Origin: CAXDRM01 sp963991775
Lineage (GTDB): Bacteria; Pseudomonadota; Alphaproteobacteria; Rickettsiales; JABIRX01
Assembly (NCBI GenBank): GCA_963991775.1
Contig: CAXDRM010000045.1
Coordinates: forward strand, 1 to 11,017
DNA length: 11,017 nucleotides
Direction of reading: 5' to 3'
Shown: one piece after another, positions 1 through 6,217 of the stretch
How the letters are laid out: every line of letters begins with the position of its first letter
Position numbering within the stretch: position 1 is the first letter of the stretch
Notes under the pieces: model-generated
What the model saw: the letters and a program-made list of their open reading frames with translations, nothing else
What the model was told of the DNA's origin: nothing
Databases searched by the model: none
Program-made: the position numbers and the translations under genes

Positions 1-85
1 ACCGTAGTTACGGTCGAGTAATTTTATGTAGTAATTTTTTTAATTTATAAGCTGCAAAATGATAAATAGCCCTTACCTTTAGTGT

Positions 86-168
86 GCAGATCATCTATTG
101 CGATTTTCTTAAAAAAAATCTCTCACGTACATCTGGTCACGCTACCGGACAAAAGTTTTATTTTATGC
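86..168 (+). pseudogene. Degenerate coding remnant, left arm of inverted repeat
   Basis: This stretch is the mirror image of the remnant at 322-540. Two blocks are perfectly inverted between them: 102-118 against 380-396 (17 bp) and 142-154 against 342-354 (13 bp). Between the blocks the arms are alignable, but with two single-base length differences. In pieces it translates to CDFLKKNL and, in another frame, LPDKSF. These match CDFLKKKL and LPDKNKK of the right arm. Reading frame is therefore lost, which suggests a decayed C-terminal gene fragment rather than a live gene. I cannot identify the parent protein. The repeat at 168-319 begins where the similarity ends. Confidence 0.5.
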
Positions 169-319
169 CAATAGTACTTAATCCGGCTCTTGAGTGAACC
201 TAAGCAAAGCGAAGGTTTGTACCGAAAGATCCTTTAGATGTTAATGTTTAACTATTCAGCTTCTTTGGCCCCTCGGTAAAATTCTCGGCTAAGGCCGAGA
301 ATCACTCGGGAACCTAAGT
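168..319 (+). repeat. Composite palindromic repeat, diverged copy of the right-edge family
   Basis: The order of segments matches the 101-bp repeats at 10715 and 10854. There is a lead-in related to GGTTAAGCCGGTTCTCGAGTG (here near 178-196), then a variable palindrome with arms AACCT (197-201) and AGGTT (213-217). TTGTACCGAAAGATCCTTTAG (about 217-237) follows, then an AT-rich linker ending in GGCCCCTCGGTAAA. A second variable palindrome and CACTCGGGAACCTAAG (303-318) close the unit. The boundaries are conserved while both palindrome cores differ from the right-edge copies. No credible ORF crosses it. It sits in the loop between two inverted gene remnants, as if inserted there, although the order of events cannot be read from one copy. 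Confidence 0.75.
281..302. repeat. Perfect 9-bp hairpin core of a repeat cassette
   Basis: ATTCTCGGC (281-289) and GCCGAGAAT (294-302) are exact inverted copies around the 4-nt loop TAAG. It is the strongest hairpin in the left non-coding region. It lies between the conserved cassette borders CTCGGTAAA and CACTCGGGAACC. No T-run follows on the plus strand and no A-run precedes it, so an intrinsic terminator is unlikely. Confidence 0.8.
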
Positions 320-321
320 TT

Positions 322-540
322 TCAACTTGATGTTTTTTTATTTTTGTCCGGTAGTATGACATTTGGGTACGCATCAAGCTTTTTTTTAAGAAAATCACAA
401 TATCTGGCCCAATCTGCAAAATTTTTTGGTGGTCTGATAGTTTTGGTTCTTAGTTTTTTCGTTCTGTTCAATCTGAAGTACGCTGCGCATCTTTTTTCTG
501 CCCTTACTCACAATATATGACCCACCTCAAAAAATTTTGT
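322..540 (-). pseudogene. Degenerate coding remnant, right arm of inverted repeat
   Basis: Read on the minus strand, one frame gives a protein-like stretch containing KNFADWARYCDFLKKK followed by LDAYPNVILPDK, ending at a stop at 322-324. Upstream (about 424-526) a different frame looks more protein-like (SYIVSKGRKKMRSVLQIEQ) but stops just after the switch, which points to a frameshift near 420-440. The inner half (342-417) is inverted relative to 86-154. The fragment resembles the C-terminal part of a mobile-element or accessory protein, but I do not recognise a family. There is no start codon with a ribosome binding site and no intact domain, so it is called a remnant. Confidence 0.5.
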
Positions 541-552
541 TGTTATAATTTT

Positions 553-607
553 ATAGGTTCCTAAGCTTGCAAAAGATAGTTCAGTAATGGCCGAAAGGGT
601 CTCTTAA
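553..607 (-). repeat. Repeat-family fragment next to ORF-A
   Basis: On the minus strand this reads CCCTTTCGGCCATTACTG, then a variable stretch, then TTTTGCAAGCTTAGGAACC. It closely parallels the cassette at 10812-10855, which has GTTCGGCTATTGCTG and CTTGCAAGCTCAGGGTCC. It is a partial unit in the opposite orientation to the other copies. It lies between the coding remnant at 322-540 and the 3' end of ORF-A (626). Any effect on the end of the ORF-A transcript is unknown, and no T-tract terminator is visible here. Confidence 0.6.
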
Positions 608-625
608 GTTCTGTAAGTTATTCTT

Positions 626-1081
626 TTATGATATGGTACAGCCCGGACTATTATTAGGGTTTTCCCCCATATATTTTTTTACAAATGCTTCTCTACCATT
701 TTCAGTCAGAAATTCAGCTCTACTTTTTTGTTTTTGTTCTATCACATTGTGAGATCCATATATTATATCAGCAGTACCTAAAGATTCTAAAATTTGTATA
801 TCTTGCTCAGCTTTTTGTCGCGATGTATTTACTTCATTCTTTTCGCAATCTTTTAAATAGAGTCTTGCTAAAACAGCACTGGCAAGTGATGTTGCAAGAA
901 TTCCACCAGAATTTAAATAATCTAAATCAAAAAACTGTTTAGCTATCATTGCAGAGGCCATAGCTCCTACAGCTAATAGATTTGATGTAGTAATATATGA
1001 ATTATAGGAATTGTTAATGTTTTGTTCATTTATTTTTTGTTCTTCTTTGATCTTTTCTATATCTTTATTTTTGTTTGGCAT
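626..1081 (-). CDS. ORF-A: small two-helix membrane protein of unknown function
   Basis: 151 residues, not recognised as any named family. The N-terminal 30 residues are polar and rich in Lys, Glu and Asn (probable short coiled segment, residues 4-25). Two hydrophobic, small-residue-rich helices follow (about 31-50 and 57-75) with a very short connecting loop, so a membrane hairpin is predicted. The rest is a charged, soluble-looking tail of about 75 residues ending in NSPGCTIS. The start is supported by GAGG seven bases upstream and by a promoter at 1111-1139. The layout parallels ORF-B (1146-1562) and ORF-C (1645-2145) just upstream, suggesting diverged paralogues or a functional set. It is the last gene of the minus-strand block. 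Coding is likely given length, start signals and the membrane pattern; function is unknown. Confidence 0.75.
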   Translation of the reverse strand: MPNKNKDIEKIKEEQKINEQNINNSYNSYITTSNLLAVGAMASAMIAKQFFDLDYLNSGGILATSLASAVLARLYLKDCEKNEVNTSRQKAEQDIQILESLGTADIIYGSHNVIEQKQKSRAEFLTENGREAFVKKYMGENPNNSPGCTIS

Positions 1082-1110
1082 AGTAGTTACCTCATTTATA
1101 AATTTGCGAC

Positions 1111-1139
1111 ATTATATCATAAAAATAGCAATGCTGCAA
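1111..1139 (-). promoter_or_regulatory. Probable sigma-70 promoter for ORF-A
   Basis: On the minus strand there is a TTGCAG hexamer (1134-1139), exactly 17 bp, then a perfect TATAAT (1111-1116). About 29 bases separate the -10 from the ATG, and a GAGG ribosome binding site lies between them. The -35 box starts only a few bases beyond the stop codon of ORF-B. ORF-A can therefore probably be transcribed on its own even if it is also reached by read-through. Confidence 0.6.
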
Positions 1140-1145
1140 AGAGAA

Positions 1146-1562
1146 TTATTGAGGTGCGATATCTATAACTTGTGCTTCAGCTATATTTTCACCAAATTGC
1201 TGAGATCTTCTCTCTATAACTGCTTGTGCGTAGGAGATATTATTTTGAGGTAATGCTCTTACTTCAGCTTCAGGTATCTCTCTAGCTGCTTGCTGTTTTT
1301 GTTGATATTCATAATGATCATAACCTAAAGCTATGCCACTAGCAGTAAGAGCCGCTATGCTTGAATATTCCAAAAAAGACGTAACATTTGATGAGCTGCT
1401 TGTTAAATAATCAAATGCTAAATTTGTAGCTAATATAATGGTCGCAAAACAAAATATGCTATAATGTAGAGATGATTGTTCTTCATGCTTGATATAATCT
1501 CTGGCACTGATTTCCTCAGATTTAACTGCTTCTGGGATTTCTTCTCTGATGTTATTACTCAT
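1146..1562 (-). CDS. ORF-B: small two-helix membrane protein of unknown function
   Basis: 138 residues, no recognised family. The N-terminal 30 residues are acidic and polar, followed by hydrophobic segments at about 32-50 and 64-80 separated by a Ser-rich loop (TSSSSNVTS). After the second helix comes a Tyr/Gln-rich stretch, GYDHYEYQQKQQ, very similar in position and make-up to HEYYKHQQ in ORF-C (1645-2145). An acidic, amphipathic tail ends in DIAPQ. The shared two-helix plan and the post-helix YxxQQ-like element support common ancestry with ORF-C. The start has no clear Shine-Dalgarno sequence, but a promoter with a perfect TATAAT lies just upstream. Membrane location is predicted only. No enzymatic motif or metal-binding cluster is visible. 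Confidence 0.75.
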   Translation of the reverse strand: MSNNIREEIPEAVKSEEISARDYIKHEEQSSLHYSIFCFATIILATNLAFDYLTSSSSNVTSFLEYSSIAALTASGIALGYDHYEYQQKQQAAREIPEAEVRALPQNNISYAQAVIERRSQQFGENIAEAQVIDIAPQ

Positions 1563-1578
1563 AGTTTTGATGTTTTTG

Positions 1579-1612
1579 GCGATATTATAACATAGTATCG
1601 CTTTGCGAGCAA
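1579..1612 (-). promoter_or_regulatory. Probable promoter for ORF-B overlapped by a palindrome
   Basis: On the minus strand TTGCTC (1607-1612) and a perfect TATAAT (1584-1589) are 17 bp apart, the same arrangement as the ORF-A promoter. An imperfect palindrome at 1579-1601 (GCGATATTAT, 3-nt loop, ATAGTATCGC) covers the -10 box and most of the spacer. A second near-palindrome, GAGCAAGATCTGCTTC, covers the -35 side. Such overlap is typical of operator sites, but no candidate regulator is encoded in the window and it may simply be AT-rich symmetry. Confidence 0.5.
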
Positions 1613-1644
1613 GATCTGCTTCGTAAGCTAAGTAGTTAAACTAA

Positions 1645-2145
1645 TTATCTACCTAATCCTCCAGGATTATTTTTCTCTTTAGCAATTTTGTTTCTATAAT
1701 CTTCTCTAGCTTCTTCTACACCAATAAATCTTTCTACTTCTTGTTCTCTATATAATTCAGCATCAGGCTCATTATCTAAAGATTTTAAATCTTGTTGATG
1801 TTTATAATATTCATGGATACAACCAGCTGCACCTATAGCTATAAATGAAGCACCAATAGCATAGCTATAATTTTGAAATTCTTGTCCTATGCCGGTAAAA
1901 ATAATACCTAAGGCTGGAATAAAGCAGCATGTAACATAAAAAAAAGATCTATAGTCAGATTCTTCTTGCAATTTTGTTGGTGCTTCATATTCATTAAGAG
2001 CTGTAACAGCTTCAGTATCTGCTATAATTTCTCCTCGAAAGCTAGTATCTATTGGTAGTGCTTTAGCTGTTGGATTAAATTGCTCTGTATCTTCAGCTAT
2101 AACTCTTACTTCAGCAAAATCAGATGTTTTTGGTGGTCGACTCAT
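1645..2145 (-). CDS. ORF-C: small two-helix membrane protein of unknown function
   Basis: 166 residues, not recognised. The N-terminal 65 residues are polar and acidic, with repeated Glu/Asp and Thr. Two hydrophobic helices follow at about 67-86 (with a Cys pair, VTCCF) and 94-110. Then come HEYYKHQQDL and a strongly charged, probably helical tail (120-158) ending in NNPGGLGR. Plan and post-helix motif resemble ORF-B. The ATG follows the TAG stop of queF with no intervening base and in the same frame, so translation is probably coupled; no independent ribosome binding site is evident. Being locked to queF puts it in the same transcript, but nothing in its sequence suggests a role in queuosine synthesis. 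Function unknown. Confidence 0.75.
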   Translation of the reverse strand: MSRPPKTSDFAEVRVIAEDTEQFNPTAKALPIDTSFRGEIIADTEAVTALNEYEAPTKLQEESDYRSFFYVTCCFIPALGIIFTGIGQEFQNYSYAIGASFIAIGAAGCIHEYYKHQQDLKSLDNEPDAELYREQEVERFIGVEEAREDYRNKIAKEKNNPGGLGR

Positions 2146-2595
2146 CTATCTTGCTCGATAAGGCTTAAGATCTAATTCAGGAATTAACACATCTTTAGGT
2201 GCTTTGCCTGATTCATAAAATACATCAATAGGAATACCACCGCGTGGATACCATAAGCCAGCAATTCTTAACCATTTTGGTTTGGCAAGTTTAATTAAAT
2301 CTTTAGCGATTTGAATAGTACAATCTTCGTGGAATGCGCCATGATTACGATATGAAAATAAGTAAAGCTTTAAAGCTTTGCTCTCAATTAGAGATTTTCC
2401 TGGAATATAATCAATTAAAATATGAGCAAAATCTGGTTGGCCAGTAACCGGGCAAATAGAAGTAAATTCAGGGCAGGTGAATCTAGCTACATAATTTGTA
2501 TCAGGATGAGGATTAGCTACAGCCTCTAAAATTTTTAGTTCAGGTTCTGTAGGAATATTTGTTTGTTTACCGAGATTTTTCAGAGTCATAGTCAC
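2146..2595 (-). CDS. queF: NADPH-dependent 7-cyano-7-deazaguanine reductase QueF
   Basis: QueF reduces the nitrile of preQ0 to the aminomethyl of preQ1 using two NADPH, the last step before insertion into tRNA by Tgt. This 149-residue protein is of the short, single-domain YkvM-like type. The catalytic segment FTSICPVTGQPDFA contains Cys48 (thioimide nucleophile) and Asp55 (proton donor). The QueF motif ESKALKLYLFSYRNHG starts at Glu71 and leads to FHEDC (His89, Glu90). PRGGIPIDVF is also typical. The listed start is GTG at 2595; an ATG two codons later (2587-2589) is equally possible. The 5' end overlaps the GNAT gene by 29 bp, and the stop directly abuts the ATG of ORF-C. All key residues are present, so it should be active. 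Confidence 0.96.
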   Translation of the reverse strand: MTMTLKNLGKQTNIPTEPELKILEAVANPHPDTNYVARFTCPEFTSICPVTGQPDFAHILIDYIPGKSLIESKALKLYLFSYRNHGAFHEDCTIQIAKDLIKLAKPKWLRIAGLWYPRGGIPIDVFYESGKAPKDVLIPELDLKPYRAR

Positions 2596-3130
2596 TTTTA
2601 ATTATTGAATACATTAGAATATCGTAATATTTGCCATTATGACGACGATATTGCTTTAAGGTGCCATCTAATTTGAAACCTGCTTTTTCCAAAACTTTAA
2701 TAGAGCCAATATTTTCTGCAATAGTTGAAGCTTGGATACGATTAATATTTAGTTGATCAAAACAAAATTCTAACACTTTGGTCATGGCTAAGCTGGTGAT
2801 ACCTTGCTGCCATTTGCTGGAGCATAAATCATAGCTTATTTCTGCACGATTATTAACTAAATTTATGTCATGTAAGCCAATCGAGCCGCACATCACATCA
2901 TCAATAGTAATGGCCCAATAGATACCATGATTTTTGTAGAAAAGATCTATCCAATAGATAATTTCATCTTCTGCATCCTTAGGATCAACAGGTATATAAG
3001 ACAGAATATATTTTTTTACTTCAGCTTTAGAAATATAATTGAAAAAATCAGCAGCATCAGAAAAACGTTGCTCACGTAACACTAATTTATCGTTAATTTT
3101 TAAAGTTGGAAATTCTTCAGTTAAAGCCAT
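2567..3130 (-). CDS. GNAT-family N-acetyltransferase, RimJ/RimL-like
   Basis: 187 residues with the layout of the Acetyltransf_3 (RimJ/RimL) branch: an N-terminal strand LKINDKLVLREQRFSDA, a central core with WAITIDDVMCGSIGL, and acetyl-CoA motif A. The pyrophosphate loop reads QQGITS (108-113) instead of the usual Q/R-x-x-G-x-G/A. Further on, ENIGSIKVLEKAGF (139-152) is the characteristic Asn/Ser helix of the family, followed by a closing strand YYDILMYSI. These enzymes acetylate N-terminal amines of ribosomal proteins or small amines; the substrate here cannot be told. It lies 2 bp after queC and overlaps queF by 29 bp, so it is translated within the queuosine-gene run. GNATs are not known steps of preQ1 synthesis, so this may be only operon placement. 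Confidence 0.9.
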   Translation of the reverse strand: MALTEEFPTLKINDKLVLREQRFSDAADFFNYISKAEVKKYILSYIPVDPKDAEDEIIYWIDLFYKNHGIYWAITIDDVMCGSIGLHDINLVNNRAEISYDLCSSKWQQGITSLAMTKVLEFCFDQLNINRIQASTIAENIGSIKVLEKAGFKLDGTLKQYRRHNGKYYDILMYSIIKSDYDSEKSR

Positions 3131-3132
3131 AA

Positions 3133-3810
3133 TTAGTTGTTTTGATATTTTATTGGGTCACTAATATTATTTTCTGCAAAACCTTTTTGACGATAATAGC
3201 AAGAGTCACACACGCCGCAAGCTATACCATTTTCGTCAGGATTATAACAGCTATGTGTGATACTATAATCTACACCTAATTCAAGACCTTTTTTGATAAT
3301 ATCTGCCTTACTTAAATTAATTAGCGGTGTATGAATTTTTAGCTGTTGCTCTAGGCCAATTTTGGTGCCGATATTGATCATCTCTTGAAAGGCTGTTATA
3401 AATTCAGGTCGACAATCTGGATAGCCACTATAATCAACTGCATTAGCACCGATAAATATATCAGTAACTGTATGGCTTTCAGCTAAAGCTGTAGCATAGC
3501 TTAAAAAGATAATGTTACGGGCTGGCACATAGGTAGTAGGGATGTTACTAGTTTCTTGAGGATTATAATCAGGTACAGCTAACTTATCAGTTAAGGCTGA
3601 ATTAAGAAAAACCCCAGTTTCAAGATTAATGATTTTATGTTCGTTAATTTTAAAAAAATCCGCAACAGCTTGAGCTTGTTTAAGCTCAACTGAATGTTTC
3701 TGACCATAAGCAAAACTAAGTGCTATAAGCTCAAAGCCTTGATCTTTAGCTAAGGCTGCAACTGTTGCTGAATCTAAGCCACCACTTAAGAGAATAATTG
3801 CTTGTTTCAT
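3133..3810 (-). CDS. queC: 7-cyano-7-deazaguanine synthase QueC
   Basis: QueC converts 7-carboxy-7-deazaguanine, ammonia and ATP to preQ0. The 225-residue protein has the normal family length. The N-terminal PP-loop SGGLDS (9-14) binds ATP. The middle carries AYGQKHSVEL and VPARNIIFLSYA, characteristic of QueC, then GANAVDYSGYPDCRPEF. The C-terminal zinc site is complete with Cys188, Cys198, Cys201 and Cys204 (HSCYNP, ACGVCDSC). Its ATG overlaps the stop of queE in an ATGA junction (3807-3810), so the enzyme that makes its substrate is translated just before it. Nothing is missing. Assignment is secure. Confidence 0.97.
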   Translation of the reverse strand: MKQAIILLSGGLDSATVAALAKDQGFELIALSFAYGQKHSVELKQAQAVADFFKINEHKIINLETGVFLNSALTDKLAVPDYNPQETSNIPTTYVPARNIIFLSYATALAESHTVTDIFIGANAVDYSGYPDCRPEFITAFQEMINIGTKIGLEQQLKIHTPLINLSKADIIKKGLELGVDYSITHSCYNPDENGIACGVCDSCYYRQKGFAENNISDPIKYQNN

Positions 3811-4457
3811 TCTACATTAATAATTTTATGTTGTTGTAAGCTTAAAATATAGCCATGTTTTAAAGCTAGCTCTTTAGCAAATTCAAGATTTTGCTGATTT
3901 TGCTCAGGATTATATTCATCCATTGGCTGTATATAAATATTTTTGTGCCAATTAAGCTCAGGCACATAATTATAGTTTTGCTTATTCTTACTCACAATAA
4001 ATTTAAGCGCATCTACATAATCTAATAATTCTTGGCTTAGCTGATATTGTTGCTTAACTTGTTTGGGTGAGCACATAATATAAACTTCTTTTGGTAACTC
4101 AGCTTTGATAGTACCATTTGTTTCAATTTGTACTTGGAAATTTTGTGCAATTAATTTACTGCAGATTTGCTTTAAAGGTTGGCGTAATGGTTCGCCGCCA
4201 GTAATAACAACTAGCTTAATAGTTTTGCCTGCTAATTTAGTAATCTCTGCTAAAATTTGTTGAATATTTTGCGTGCTATATTTGTCAAATTCAGTATCGC
4301 AAAAATAGCATTTTAGATTGCAGCCACCAAGGCGTAAAAAGATAGCAGGGTGGCCGGCAAAAAATCCTTCACCTTGGATGGTTTTAAAAATCTTCACTAC
4401 TTCTAGCTCATCACCATTACCCTTAATTAAGGGGGCGATTTTATTTTTGCCAAACAT
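3807..4457 (-). CDS. queE: 7-carboxy-7-deazaguanine synthase QueE (radical SAM)
   Basis: QueE rearranges 6-carboxy-tetrahydropterin (the QueD product) to 7-carboxy-7-deazaguanine by radical SAM chemistry. The N-terminal segment FKTIQGEGFFAGHPAIF is diagnostic. The 4Fe-4S cluster motif CNLKCYFC supplies Cys46, Cys50 and Cys53 (CX3CX2C), and the SAM-binding TGGEP lies at 86-90. Later segments include QIETNGT and CSPKQ. Length (216 residues) is normal. It starts 8 bp after the antiporter stop with no strong Shine-Dalgarno sequence, which points to translational coupling. QueD, the preceding enzyme, is not in this window. Confidence 0.96.
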   Translation of the reverse strand: MFGKNKIAPLIKGNGDELEVVKIFKTIQGEGFFAGHPAIFLRLGGCNLKCYFCDTEFDKYSTQNIQQILAEITKLAGKTIKLVVITGGEPLRQPLKQICSKLIAQNFQVQIETNGTIKAELPKEVYIMCSPKQVKQQYQLSQELLDYVDALKFIVSKNKQNYNYVPELNWHKNIYIQPMDEYNPEQNQQNLEFAKELALKHGYILSLQQHKIINVE

Positions 4458-4465
4458 CAGAAGCT

Positions 4466-6217
4466 TTATTTTGATTTAAGATATGAGTTAAGCTCATTCT
4501 CACGATAAAAATCGATCATTTTATCAGCGTTTTTTTCAGTCTCACCCATAATGGTCAGAATATTTTTGCTGATTTGGAAGCTTAATTCTTGCATCTCAGG
4601 TATAACATGTTTTGCGCCAATTTTTTTGAGCTCTTGATAATGATCAGTATCCATGGCTCTTACTATCAATGGAGTATTCGGAAAATGTTTTACCATTAAT
4701 TTAGCAGCTTTCTCAATTTCTTTCAGATCATTAAAACATAGAATTACTGCAGCAGCTGATTCTGGATTTAATGATTTTAAAAATTTTAATTCAGTAATTT
4801 CACCATAATAAATAGGTATGCGTTTTTTAAAGAATTTTTTTACTAAATTAGTGTCACGTTCAATCGCAATATATTTTATGCCTTCATTATCTAAAATGCG
4901 TGATACTGTTCTGCCAACTCGACCATAGCCTGCAATAATGACCTGATTATGTGCAAATGGAATAGGGTCATCATTTTTATTATGATCTTTAACTGAAAGT
5001 TTATTTTCAATTTTTTGCCCCATACTGGCAAGTAGAGGCGAAAGCGCCATTGATAAACCAACTACAATTGAAAGATTTTGAAACATCAACTCATCCATAA
5101 TTGAGTTTTGTTTGGCCATTTCAAAAAGTACAAAAGCAAATTCTCCAGCTTGAGAAATTAATAATCCAGTATTGATGCTTGTGGAAAGCTTTTGTTTAAA
5201 AATTAAGCAGAGCATGATGACAATGATTGCTTTAATAAAAATCAGCGCCATTGCCATAATAAAAATATTAGAAAAATTACTAATAATTAAGCGTAGATCA
5301 AATTGCATTCCTACTTCAGTAATAAAAAAGAAGCCTAGAAATAATCCTTTAAATGGCTCAATAGCAGATTTAACTTGATGTTGAAATTCTGTTTCAGCAA
5401 TCATTACACCAGCCATAAATGCACCTAGTGCCAAAGATAGACCTAAATGATTAGTGATCCAAGCAGCACTTAAAACAATAAGTAAGGAAGTAGCAATAAA
5501 AAGATCATCATGTTTAGAAGATACAATCACGTGAAAAGCTGGGCTGAGTAAATATCTACCGAATAAAATAATCACTGCCAGTGCTAAGAATGATTTTACT
5601 CCAATAGACAGCATAGTGCTGAAAAAGTTGAAATCTTGGCCTTGGCTAAGTAAGGGGATTAAAATAAATAAAGGCACTACCGCTAAATCTTGAAAAAGCA
5701 ACATGGAAAGGGTTGATTTTCCTGCAGTGGTATTTGCTTGGTGAGTTTCTGCTAGAACTTTTAAAACAATGGCCGTTGAAGAAAGTGAAAGGCTGGTTGA
5801 GATAACCAAAGCAAGCATAAAATTATTAGTAATGCCGTAAGTAATGATACCAAATATGATTGAGGTCACAAAAAACTGAGCCGTACCTAAGCCAAAAATC
5901 AGCTTTTTCATTTGCATTAGACGCTCTAAGGTAAGCTCTAAACCAATAGTGAATAATAGAAATACTACGCCAAATTCTGCTAATGATTTGGTTACATCAT
6001 TATAGCCTGCTAATTGTAAACCATATGGTCCGATAATTGCACCAGCGGCAATATAACCAATAACAGGGCTAAGCCTAAGTTTTTTGAAGAGCAAAACAAC
6101 TCCAATGGCAAAGATTAAAATTGTGAGTACATCGGGTAAAATTTGGTGATCATGCAGACTATGACTTGATGATTTGCCTAAAAAAAGTTGAATTTTTTCC
6201 CACAAATTTAATTCCAT
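4466..6217 (-). CDS. CPA2-family monovalent cation:proton antiporter, Kef-like, with RCK domain
   Basis: 583 residues. After a short cytoplasmic lead with several His, residues about 27-400 form some 12 hydrophobic segments of the Na+/H+ exchanger fold. Hallmarks are IGYIAAGAIIGPYGL, FLLFTIGLELT, FQDLAVVPL (175-183), LGAFMAGVMIAE, FFFITEVGM and SQAGEFAF (355-362). A cytoplasmic TrkA-N/RCK domain starts at about 425 with NAD-binding GYGRVGR (430-436) and the acidic AIERD (451-455), and runs to the end; no TrkA-C domain follows. This matches KefB/KefC/YbaL-type K+/H+ antiporters that adjust cytoplasmic K+ and pH, with nucleotide-gated control. No KefF/KefG-like ancillary gene is nearby, so glutathione gating cannot be inferred. 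Its ATG overlaps the end of mrp by 10 bp. Exact ion specificity is uncertain. Confidence 0.93.
   Translation of the reverse strand: MELNLWEKIQLFLGKSSSHSLHDHQILPDVLTILIFAIGVVLLFKKLRLSPVIGYIAAGAIIGPYGLQLAGYNDVTKSLAEFGVVFLLFTIGLELTLERLMQMKKLIFGLGTAQFFVTSIIFGIITYGITNNFMLALVISTSLSLSSTAIVLKVLAETHQANTTAGKSTLSMLLFQDLAVVPLFILIPLLSQGQDFNFFSTMLSIGVKSFLALAVIILFGRYLLSPAFHVIVSSKHDDLFIATSLLIVLSAAWITNHLGLSLALGAFMAGVMIAETEFQHQVKSAIEPFKGLFLGFFFITEVGMQFDLRLIISNFSNIFIMAMALIFIKAIIVIMLCLIFKQKLSTSINTGLLISQAGEFAFVLFEMAKQNSIMDELMFQNLSIVVGLSMALSPLLASMGQKIENKLSVKDHNKNDDPIPFAHNQVIIAGYGRVGRTVSRILDNEGIKYIAIERDTNLVKKFFKKRIPIYYGEITELKFLKSLNPESAAAVILCFNDLKEIEKAAKLMVKHFPNTPLIVRAMDTDHYQELKKIGAKHVIPEMQELSFQISKNILTIMGETEKNADKMIDFYRENELNSYLKSK

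Noticed and set aside
2..13. Short palindrome CCGTA-GT-TACGG as a terminator or operator
   Set aside because: The stem is only 5 bp with a 2-nt loop and no adjacent gene is visible inside the window, so it is not distinguishable from chance.
1..625. Complete insertion sequence with terminal inverted repeats
   Set aside because: The inverted arms are inside the region and carry decayed coding remnants. There is no intact transposase, no target-site duplication could be recognised, and the space between the arms is only about 190 bp.
685..1253. Plus-strand ORFs at 685-942 and 1011-1253
   Set aside because: They overlap ORF-A and ORF-B. Their Phe/Leu/Ile-rich composition is what antisense of Lys/Glu/Asn-rich genes gives, and they have no start signals.
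3807..4465. preQ1 riboswitch ahead of the queuosine genes
   Set aside because: queE starts 8 bp after the antiporter stop codon. There is no leader long enough and no preQ1 aptamer-like hairpin with an adjacent A-rich tail was seen.
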